Source: Candidatus Nitrosocaldus sp. (lineage in GTDB: Archaea > Thermoproteota > Nitrososphaeria > Nitrososphaerales > Nitrosocaldaceae). From it: 64,000 nucleotides of DNA. The position numbers and the translations under genes are program-made. The stretch covers positions 66,583 through 130,582 of the forward strand of contig JANWZS010000001.1 of assembly GCA_025054855.1 (NCBI GenBank), in the 5' to 3' direction. The first letter of the stretch is position 1. Each line of letters begins with the position of its first letter. Below are positions 50,025 through 57,203 of this stretch, in pieces. The notes beneath the pieces are model-generated. The model saw only the letters and a list, made by a program, of their open reading frames with translations, was not told the origin of the DNA and ran no database searches.

Positions 50025-53000
50025 TTATGTTACGGTCACTGTTATCCTCTGCAATGGTGAGAGTGGTGATGGCTTGCCTAGTTCAGACCAGACGAACGTC
50101 TCTATGGTGTATGTCCCTGGTGCAGTAGGCATCCAGGATGCAGATACGTTCGCTGTCCTACCACCATCCAGTGTAGATGAGACTGTAGATATACTCACCA
50201 CTACCCCGTTAGCATCCTTCACCTGCACTATGTATACATAGTCCATGGCCCTAGTGGTGTTGTTCTTTATCTGTGTTGCTATGCTCACAGGTACGTTGAC
50301 TGTTGGGGTTGTTGGGTTCCCTGCCTGATCTACAGTTCTAGGCTGCTGTACAGCAAAGCGCTCAGTTGGCGCTACCGTTATGCCTATCGTTGCTGTTGCA
50401 GCAACATCTCTAGTCTGTAGTGTTCTTAGACCCTGGGTATTATCCCTATTCACAAGCTGCTGGTTTATAGTCTGTGCGCCTGGTAGAGTCTCATCTGTGT
50501 AGATGGCAGTTATCTGATCACCCTCTCTAACCTGTAATCTGTTACCAGAACTCACCTCACTTGTAAGTATGATATCTACTGTGAATCTACCTGTTCTGTC
50601 ACCCGTCTCCCTGACCGTAACCCTTATACCTGCTGGATCACTGTCAGAGACAACCTTCATAGAGAACTGGTCTGGAACATCGGGATTCCTATTCTCGTCT
50701 GCATCATCTATGGTTATCCTGGCTGTCTCACCTATCCTGTAAGAGTCCTTGTCGAAGGATACTGTACCATCGTTGAATGCTATCCTAGCAGTCTTTGATA
50801 GCTCTGCCTGTCTGTCTGCAGTCCTGTACTCAACCCTTATACCATCGCCTGGTCTAGCATTAGCATTTACATCGGTTATTGCTACACAGTTTGGAGATGT
50901 TCTGAACTGGAATACGCCAGAGTTTGGTTCAGTCTCCTCGAACTGGTTTGTGTAATCTGCAGATGTTCCTCCAACTATTATCCTTAGCCTAGCATTGCCT
51001 ACCGCACTCAACAACTCCTTCCTATCAGAGTCGGAGTTTGCGCCTGGATCAATTATCCTAATACACATCCTGTCGAATGGTGTATAGACCTCTTTATCGA
51101 ATATTATCTCTGGTTGTGTTGCTGTTATCAACACTGTCAACTTTACTTCTTGTTCTAAGCCCCCACCAGATGGTGTCTTATCGGTGTAGGTGAACTCTAG
51201 GTTCTTACCCCTGCTCACAAGTTCGGCGTTTATATTCTGTATCCTTATCTGGAATATGCCAGAGTTCTTGTCTGTTTCTCTCAGTACGTTGGATGGATCA
51301 AGTGTTATTCCCTGTATAGCGCCTATCTGCGCTAAAGTATCATCCGTTACCTTGTCACTATCGACTCTAAAGTCACCTATAGTAATTGGTATCTCATCTA
51401 CCTTATCGCTATCGTTATTCCAGTCAGACTCTCTAATCTGAAGTATTATTGTAGAGCCAAGGTCATAAGTACTCTTGTCTGTAGTTATAACTGCTGTATT
51501 CTGCACTATGCTTGCTGTAATTGTTTGCTCATCACCATTGCTATCCTTATATATAAGTCTTAATTGCCAGCCATCATTTATTGTATTGCCATCTATTGTT
51601 CTTGGAAGGTCGATGTCGACAGTGAACCTACCTGTGTTAACACCGTCCTCAGATGCAGTGGTTGGGAATGATACACCGGCAGGTACTACGGTAAATGCAG
51701 TACCGTCAGTCTTTAAGAAACCTGGCTGTATTGTTAGCGTGGTTGCACCCTTGATCAACTGCATTCTTAGCTCTCCATTCTCAAATGTATTATCAGCATC
51801 TTTAAGTGTAAGTACATCCTGTGAACCACTACTTGTGTTGAATGAGGGATCTGTTATCACTACGTGTATCTTTGTTACTCTATCACCAACGCCTGTCAAG
51901 TTTGTGCTTGGTGGGTATGATGTTCTATCCAACTCTATCACACCAGATGGCTTCCCTATCCTTACATCCACACTCCTTGTTATTGTTGGACTTTCTGTAT
52001 TGTCTATGTACTCGAATGTTATCCTATCACCATCTGCTAGAGATGCTACTGTATTGATCACACTTATCCTAACCTCCCCCCTGAATATGCCAGAGTTTGC
52101 ATCTGTCTCCTCGAAGCCTATAACTAGGTTAGGGGAAGTAAAGTTAGCACCAGAGCCTCTTACCTTTATCCTTAGATCTGCCAAACCTCTAAAATCTGCT
52201 GCATTATTCTCAGTAGCAGAGTCTGCGGTGTTAAAGGTCACAGTGTAAAAGTCCCTGCCATTTGGATTCAGGTTCAGATCCATATCGTTTATCTCTATTA
52301 TTGCTCTGCCAGTAACTGAAACTGTTGGTGTTGTTGTGCTTATATTACCAGCAACATGCTGTATCTTGGCTACAATGTTAAAGTTCCCTGTCCCACTTGG
52401 ATCCCGTGCAGGATCTGTATAGGTTAGAGTTATATCTGTATCAGCTGCAATATCACTAACACTCACCTCGAATTGTTTTGTGGTGTTATTAAATCCAGTA
52501 GCTGCAGCTGGTACTATGGCAACTTTATTATCTGAAAGATCTGGTAAGAATATACCTGTGTTATTGTCTGTTTCCTTAAATGGTACTGTCCCAGTACCGA
52601 ATATATTAGCATTAAATGTGTCCCTTGCTGTTGTATCTATATTCCTATCTGCATCTGTTATCCTTATCTGGAATCCATTACCCAGTGTTGGTGGTACAGC
52701 AAGCTCTATTCTACCATTTACATTCCTCAGCGAGACGGATTGAGTTGATGTACTTGCAGTAGATGTAGTTGCATTGTATGGAGCCTTTGAATCAGTATAT
52801 ACAGCATACACATCATGATCCTGTACTGTGAATGTTGCGCTTGATGGGAATGTTGCTACTGTTAACTGTGCACCCCCGCTCACTGATACATTAACACCCA
52901 CAACCAACTCAAATATACCTGTGTTCTGCCCTGTCTCTCTCCACTTTGCGCCAGCAGCGAATGTTACCGTCGGACTGATTAGATTAGCAGTACTAGCATC

Positions 53001-53666
53001 AAACTCATCGACCCTTGTAGGATCTACATTCGCATCCTGATCATTCAGCCTAAGTATTATCCTATTCTGATGACCTGCAGTTGTCCTATCAGTTGTTAGG
53101 ACAGCAGTGGAGCGATCAAATCTTATCTCTTTGCTCTGTCCACCATATGTTATTACTATTACATCGCCTGATTGTAGCGCAGTACTTATTCCTCTTATCA
53201 CAGGCGTACTATCATCAGCTCCTCCACCAATCTGAGTAGTTTGAGTATTAGTAGCAGGTGATGAGTATATTCTCATTATACTTACATTATCTACATCTGC
53301 CTGTGTAGGATTGGCTGGTAAAGCATCTGTATGTGCTGCTACATACAGTTCAAACTGACCAGAAGTACCTATCTCTGCTACGGGTACTGAAGCTTGACCG
53401 AGTGAGGTTGTACCTCTCCTTGCTTCTACTGTAACATTTATCTCATCTGCAGGAGACCCTGCAAGTGATCTATCCGTTATGAGTACCCTAGCAAGTGATG
53501 GACCAAAGAACCTGTTACCACGCTCATCTGTGCTAGCAGTTATAGTTACTTGCTGCTGCTGTGCTTGAACAGGAAGAACAACCACTATACTGCTCAGCAC
53601 CATTATGGCTGCAAGCCCAATACTCAATATCCTCTTGCTCATCCTTGTATTGCTTGCTTCGCTCAT
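50025..53666 (-). CDS. Large repeat surface protein, probable S-layer subunit
   Basis: A 1213-residue secreted protein with signal peptide (LSIGLAAIMVLSSIVVVLPV, ending VQAQQQQ). The body is a chain of about seven or eight Ig-like repeats, each with two motifs: an Asp/Asn-rich, calcium-site-like stretch (LNDQDANVDPTRVD; INDMDLNLNPNGRD; IDDADENRNPDVPDQ) and 'ETdxNtGIF' (TGQNTGIFELV, TDANSGIFRGE, TDKNSGIFQIR). It has no C-terminal transmembrane helix, so it needs a partner for anchoring. This is the plan of thaumarchaeal S-layer proteins. A strong TATA (CCTTATATACA, minus strand, 53694-53704) puts the start about 7 nt from the ATG. The nearby SlaB-like gene fits the anchor role. Confidence 0.8.
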   Translation of the reverse strand: MSEASNTRMSKRILSIGLAAIMVLSSIVVVLPVQAQQQQVTITASTDERGNRFFGPSLARVLITDRSLAGSPADEINVTVEARRGTTSLGQASVPVAEIGTSGQFELYVAAHTDALPANPTQADVDNVSIMRIYSSPATNTQTTQIGGGADDSTPVIRGISTALQSGDVIVITYGGQSKEIRFDRSTAVLTTDRTTAGHQNRIILRLNDQDANVDPTRVDEFDASTANLISPTVTFAAGAKWRETGQNTGIFELVVGVNVSVSGGAQLTVATFPSSATFTVQDHDVYAVYTDSKAPYNATTSTASTSTQSVSLRNVNGRIELAVPPTLGNGFQIRITDADRNIDTTARDTFNANIFGTGTVPFKETDNNTGIFLPDLSDNKVAIVPAAATGFNNTTKQFEVSVSDIAADTDITLTYTDPARDPSGTGNFNIVAKIQHVAGNISTTTPTVSVTGRAIIEINDMDLNLNPNGRDFYTVTFNTADSATENNAADFRGLADLRIKVRGSGANFTSPNLVIGFEETDANSGIFRGEVRISVINTVASLADGDRITFEYIDNTESPTITRSVDVRIGKPSGVIELDRTSYPPSTNLTGVGDRVTKIHVVITDPSFNTSSGSQDVLTLKDADNTFENGELRMQLIKGATTLTIQPGFLKTDGTAFTVVPAGVSFPTTASEDGVNTGRFTVDIDLPRTIDGNTINDGWQLRLIYKDSNGDEQTITASIVQNTAVITTDKSTYDLGSTIILQIRESDWNNDSDKVDEIPITIGDFRVDSDKVTDDTLAQIGAIQGITLDPSNVLRETDKNSGIFQIRIQNINAELVSRGKNLEFTYTDKTPSGGGLEQEVKLTVLITATQPEIIFDKEVYTPFDRMCIRIIDPGANSDSDRKELLSAVGNARLRIIVGGTSADYTNQFEETEPNSGVFQFRTSPNCVAITDVNANARPGDGIRVEYRTADRQAELSKTARIAFNDGTVSFDKDSYRIGETARITIDDADENRNPDVPDQFSMKVVSDSDPAGIRVTVRETGDRTGRFTVDIILTSEVSSGNRLQVREGDQITAIYTDETLPGAQTINQQLVNRDNTQGLRTLQTRDVAATATIGITVAPTERFAVQQPRTVDQAGNPTTPTVNVPVSIATQIKNNTTRAMDYVYIVQVKDANGVVVSISTVSSTLDGGRTANVSASWMPTAPGTYTIETFVWSELGKPSPLSPLQRITVTVT

Positions 53667-53693
53667 ACCGCTCTACCCCATCTATCTGGCCTG

Positions 53694-53724
53694 TGTATAT
53701 AAGGTTTATGAACAAAATGTTCAT
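53694..53724 (-). promoter_or_regulatory. S-layer gene promoter with upstream inverted repeat
   Basis: Minus strand TATA CCTTATATACA (53694-53704) is followed upstream by the inverted repeat ATGAACA-aaa-TGTTCAT (53708-53724, arms 7 nt). The repeat overlaps the BRE position, where a regulator could block or enhance TFB/TBP binding. Confidence 0.5.
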
Positions 53725-53935
53725 GGTAGATGAGAGCATCGATGATACAAGGGTTATGCTATGACCCTCTATCATACTGGCATAAGATGATGCTGGCCAG
53801 CACCCTAGCTTCCCTCCCCCTATACCCACCCATCCGTACACACTGCCACACTCACCTGCATCACTTGCCCGATGAAGACTGAATAATCTAGCATTCCATA
53901 TGTACACCATCAGGAGAGAGGGATCAGGAATAGGT
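53725..53935. other. Region without a supported gene
   Basis: About 210 nt upstream of the S-layer promoter. I see no convincing frame, only C-rich sequence in the middle. It probably holds leftover sequence of the decayed region to the right. Confidence 0.4.
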
Positions 53936-54228
53936 ATGAGGTATACCAAGCATGCAAGGAGGAGAAGGATGGTTGAACGGGTATAGAGGAGGAGATGAGA
54001 TGATGCTAGATGCCATACTCCATCCATCTCAGGTATATTATGATCTGAGTGCAGATGTAAGCATCGCCATAAAGGGATTAGGATCAGGCAGGAAGAGAGA
54101 ATAAGCATCTACTTGTAGTGTATGCCAATGATGGTGATGATATAAGAGTAGTAACAACATTTATAATCTGGGTGGAGAAGGTGATCAGAAGCAAGGTAGA
54201 GGCTAGAAGGTGGGTGAGGATTAGATGA
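53936..54228 (+). pseudogene. Decayed DUF4258 (putative toxin) gene
   Basis: Read across frames from ATG 53936: MRYTKHARRRRMVER, GIEEEM, MLDAILHPSQVYYDLS, KHLLVVYANDGDDIRVVTTF, then VEKVIRSKVEARRWVRIR. The pattern (YTKHA..RM.ERGI..e....l.P..v) is DUF4258, whose members pair with DUF2283 proteins as predicted toxin-antitoxin. At least two frameshifts destroy it. Its stop overlaps the ATG of the DUF2283 remnant as ATGA, exactly the layout of an intact pair. Confidence 0.65.
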
Positions 54229-54433
54229 AGGTTGAGTACGATAGGGAAGCAGATATACTATACATAAGGTTCAGGGACTCCCATAAAGGAGACCATGATG
54301 CTTGATGAGGATGCATACATGGATCTGGGTGAGAATGGTAAGCCCGTGTGCAGAGATCTGGAATGCATCGATCAATGCCATAAACCCTATCCTGAATGAG
54401 ATAGTTGAGAGGAAGGCCATTGCTAGAAGGTAA
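54225..54433 (+). pseudogene. Decayed DUF2283 (putative antitoxin) gene
   Basis: Begins MKVEYDREADILYIRFRDS, then after frame changes TMMLDEDAYMDLGENGKPV and EIWNASINAINPILNEIVER, ending KAIARR. The MKVEYDxEADxLYI start and the following D-x-GENGKPV and EIxxAS motifs are characteristic of DUF2283. At least two frameshifts (about 54285 and 54350) and stops inactivate it. Confidence 0.68.
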
Positions 54434-54593
54434 GTCATCATGAAAGAAGGGTACGATGGATCAACCCTCTCTGTATGCATGTGTGTATGTATGTATGGAA
54501 TCGATGGTATCTGGATGATGAACTCTCCCTAGGCCAAAGCCATGCAGCAGATAGCAGTCCATGCAGCAGATAGCAGTGCTTCTACCCTCATCA
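54434..54593. other. Region without a supported gene, with a tandem 19-nt repeat
   Basis: No frame or RNA found. It contains two tandem copies of CCATGCAGCAGATAGCAGT at 54540-54558 and 54559-54577. Confidence 0.5.
54540..54577. repeat. Tandem 19-nt direct repeat
   Basis: Two exact adjacent copies of CCATGCAGCAGATAGCAGT. Likely a recent duplication by slippage in decaying sequence. Confidence 0.85.
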
Positions 54594-54797
54594 TCATATA
54601 CCCTTAACCATAACACCAGCATGCTCCCTTATAGCATCTGCACCCTCAACCATTCCTCTATCGAGTGTTACAAGAGTATCTGCACCAATCTCCCTGCATG
54701 CAGGAGGTCAAGCGTCCTCAACCTAAGCCAGGCCTACCCCCAAACCTTCCTTACACTCTCCCTTACAATCCTGTACTTCCTATTCTTCACCACAACT
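54594..54797 (-). pseudogene. Remnant of a PIN-domain (VapC-like) protein
   Basis: C-terminal half only. The minus strand reads KNRKYRIVRESVRKVWG, then in another frame LRLRTLDLLHA and, after one more shift, REIGADTLVTLDRGMVEGAD followed by AIREHAGVMVKGI and a stop (TGA at 54594-54596). The 'RTLDLLHa..a.e.gAd.lvTlD' segment is typical of PIN-domain ribonucleases. The N-terminal acidic residues are gone. No antitoxin partner is recognisable next to it. Confidence 0.6.
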
Positions 54798-54798
54798 C

Positions 54799-55474
54799 CT
54801 ACTGTTGCTGCTTACCTATCAACCTATTCAGTATATCAGCAAGCATGCTCATTGCCTTGGCAAGTTCAGCCTAGTCTCCTCGTTGCTCCTCCTCAACTAA
54901 TTAAGGATCAACGTGAGTTTATGAGATCTCCCCATACTTTGCCTCTATAGGCTTGAAGTTTGCGTCTGTCCTATCAGCGAATGCCTGCAGCTTATCACCC
55001 ACGCCCCTGATCTCCTGCTTTAGTTCCTCTCTTGTAGCATGTATCTCCTGCTTGAGATCATCCCTAACCAGTCTCAACTCCTGCTTGATCTCAGCGAAGT
55101 TCTGATCGGTCCTCCTTGCAAACTCCCTGAACCCACCTATAGTCATTGAACTCATACATGAATACGCTCTGCATTGCTCCAGAGCCCTCATGCAACTCCT
55201 CAAGGCTCTCGCCGATTACCCTGAACCTGTCTAGCGATGTATCTACCGCTACCTCCTCCACATGCACCTCCCTCACGATCATGGGTGATGGTGCACCCCT
55301 TACGCGCTCAACGAACAAGTGTATCATCCTCACCCTGGGCAAGTACCTCAACCGAGCCATCTGGCAGATTCTTAACATAGCCGAGTATGCCCAGGTCCTG
55401 TGCGTTGTCAAGGGTTACCTCCTGAACCCAACTCTCTGCACCCTACCCTTGACCACAAGCCTGTATGCAGGCAT
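54799..55474 (-). pseudogene. Decayed acylphosphatase with coiled-coil tail
   Basis: From ATG 55474: MPAYRLVVKGRVQRVGFRR (acylphosphatase signature with the catalytic Arg), VTLDNAQDLGILGYVKNLPD then GSVEVLAQGEDD, and in the next frame FVERVRGAPSPMIVREVHVE and SLDRFRVIGESLEELHEGSG. A further frame follows with GGFREFARRTDQNFAEIKQE and a heptad coiled-coil (LKQEIHATREELKQEIRGVG), and yet another reads AELAKAMSMLADILNRLIGK. At least three frameshifts, so a pseudogene. Acylphosphatase fused to a coiled coil is unusual. A TATA-like element (about 55486-55498, minus) is intact. Confidence 0.72.
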
Positions 55475-55517
55475 GAGCAGGGTTCAATATATAGTATTTA
55501 AGGATTGCTGAACTCAT

Positions 55518-55579
55518 GCTGGTGATGGTGATGGTACTGGTGCTGGTACTGGTACTGGTGATGGTGATGGTACTGGTGC
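55518..55579. repeat. GGTxxT minisatellite
   Basis: 62 nt of imperfect six-nucleotide units (GGTGAT, GGTACT, GGTGCT), as a 30-nt block repeated twice. Non-coding, between two genes; its plus strand reads as Gly-Asp/Gly-Thr-like codons, matching the low-complexity expansions in nearby genes. Confidence 0.85.
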
Positions 55580-55776
55580 AAACCTGCATGGTCAGATGGG
55601 GCCTACTGCAGGATACATGCTGTACTGTCGATTAATATACTCGTTTAATATTAAGCACTGTTGTCAGTATGTAGAGAAGATGATACAGATCATACATTCT
55701 ATATAAGCGCCCATCCCCATAGCAGACCAATAGGCAAACCATCATAGATTATATTCAAGCGCATATAAGATACGTT

Positions 55777-56535
55777 ATGCAGGATAACCTGAAGGATAGG
55801 ATACTCGATATGCTTGAGAAGGATAAGGCGTTCAGGAATGCCATAGCAGGTCTTATAGGCTACAAGGAGATACTTGAGAGGATAGCGAGGCTGGACAGGA
55901 AGACCAGCATGCGCATAGCAAGGTTGGAGGCTAGGCTCAGTGAGAGGATAAGCAAGATTGAGGCTAGGATAAGCAAGATTGAGGAGAGGGTAAGCAAGAT
56001 TGAGGAGAGGGTAAGCAAGATTGAGGCTAGGATAGCTGAGCTGGATAAGAAGATTACCGAGGTAGAGGCTAGGCTCAGTGAGAGGATAAGCAAGATTGAG
56101 GAGAGGGTAAGCAAGATTGAGGCTAGGATAGCTGAGCTGGATAAGAGCATACTGGAATTGCGGAGCCAAGTAGCTGGGTTATCAGCAACCCTAGGCATGG
56201 TAGTAGAGTCAGAGGCTAGAAGGACTCTCAGGGAGTATCTCATGGACCAGGGCTACAGGCTGAGTGATGTGAGGAGGAGGATGACCATAACGGTCGATGG
56301 GGAGAGTATAGAGATCGATATATATGGGAGGGTCAGCAGGGATGGGATGGAGATGAACGTTATCGCAGAGGCAAAGTCGAGGGTCAGCGTAATGGATATC
56401 GTCAGCCTCGTGAATAAAGCTATGAAGGTTGAGAGGATCAAGGGTAAGAGTATGAAGGCACTACTCGGCTTCAGGATAGATGATGATGCGTACGATAAGG
56501 CCAAGGAGCTGGATGTTATGCTCATCCAGTTATGA
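55777..56535 (+). CDS. Coiled-coil protein with C-terminal restriction-nuclease-like domain
   Basis: 252 residues. Residues about 45-125 form a long coiled coil built from heptad/21-nt units (ERISKIEERVSKIEARIAEL, repeated). The C-terminal 100 residues (YRLSDVRRRMTITVDGESIE, IDIYGRVSRDGMEMNVIAEA, KSRVSVMDIVSLVNKAMKVE) have the D...E-A-K pattern of PD-(D/E)XK nucleases and resemble the DUF3782 group, found near coiled coils in archaea. Catalytic residues would be Asp in EIDIYG and Glu/Lys in AEAKSR. No known role; a DNA- or RNA-processing function is inference. Confidence 0.78.
   Translation: MQDNLKDRILDMLEKDKAFRNAIAGLIGYKEILERIARLDRKTSMRIARLEARLSERISKIEARISKIEERVSKIEERVSKIEARIAELDKKITEVEARLSERISKIEERVSKIEARIAELDKSILELRSQVAGLSATLGMVVESEARRTLREYLMDQGYRLSDVRRRMTITVDGESIEIDIYGRVSRDGMEMNVIAEAKSRVSVMDIVSLVNKAMKVERIKGKSMKALLGFRIDDDAYDKAKELDVMLIQL
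55925..56135. repeat. 21-nt tandem repeats inside the coiled-coil gene
   Basis: The unit AAGCAAGATTGAGGAGAGGGT and close variants recur at a 21-nt step, and a longer block (GAGGCTAGGCTCAGTGAGAG onward) occurs twice about 130 nt apart. Each unit encodes the heptad SKIEERV or SKIEARI, so copy-number changes would lengthen or shorten the coil without breaking the frame. Confidence 0.8.
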
Positions 56536-56862
56536 ATGCTGGAATTGGTTAGTGTAACAAGACTGCATACATACATACTACATAACGTAGTCGTGTAGTG
56601 CATTGTCCATCTGGCTAGTGTGTTCATTATGTGCCAAGATATGGCCATAACTATTATCCACCTATCCATCCATTGATGAGTTAGTGCAATGTAAAGAAGA
56701 TGCTTATCCACCACAATAATTGTCGATGCTAGATTCTACTGAAGTACTGTAGTGTACAGATGAGCAACAGGTAATGGAGGCAGGGAAAGGGTTGATGGTA
56801 GTCTCGTTGATAGTAGTCTCTACAGTGGGCGTGATCAGGTTATCGATCTGTAGTGATGAAGG
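56536..56862. other. Region without a supported gene
   Basis: About 330 nt. A short plus-strand frame beginning MEAGKGLMVVSLIVVSTVGV runs into the zinc-ribbon gene on the other strand and is not supported by a promoter or homology. No RNA recognised. Confidence 0.5.
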
Positions 56863-57048
56863 TCAGACCAAGGCACCCTCACGCCTGACCCTATCGGTAT
56901 GGTTTATGTTGTATATCTCCCTCAACCTCTCATCATAGCACTTGCCACATACAACACCTGGTATACCATACCTATCGAGTCTGTAGGGGAACCTTATCGG
57001 TGAGCCACATAGGGTGCATGTATCCTTACCTCTCTTGAATGTGACCAT
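56863..57048 (-). CDS. Small zinc-ribbon protein
   Basis: 61 residues with two Cys pairs: CTLCGSPIRF (positions about 11-14) and VCGKCYDER (about 34-37), which together make a treble-clef or zinc ribbon. The ends are basic (MVTFKRGKD) or polar. Short zinc-ribbon proteins in archaea often accompany translation or protein-modifying enzymes; the neighbour is a ubiquitin-like/E1 fusion gene in the same direction. Function unknown. Confidence 0.75.
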   Translation of the reverse strand: MVTFKRGKDTCTLCGSPIRFPYRLDRYGIPGVVCGKCYDERLREIYNINHTDRVRREGALV

Positions 57049-57203
57049 GCTCCTGCACCACCACCATCAACCAACCAAACCAGAGCAGAGCAGACCAGAG
57101 CAGAGCAGTCAACAAGCCGATAGGTCACTTACAGCAGGCAGATAGCCCATTGGTCTGTACATCACCCCTCCTCCCACTACCTACATTATCCATCCCTACC
57201 TCA

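Noticed and set aside
53533-54108. Long minus-strand open frame starting MLILSSCLILIPLW
   Set aside because: It overlaps the 5' end of the S-layer gene on the same strand in another frame and the DUF4258 remnant on the other strand. Its cysteine- and tyrosine-rich composition is unlike the neighbours.
56761-56940. Short plus-strand frame beginning MEAGKGLMVVSLIVV
   Set aside because: Overlaps the zinc-ribbon gene, with no promoter or recognised homology.
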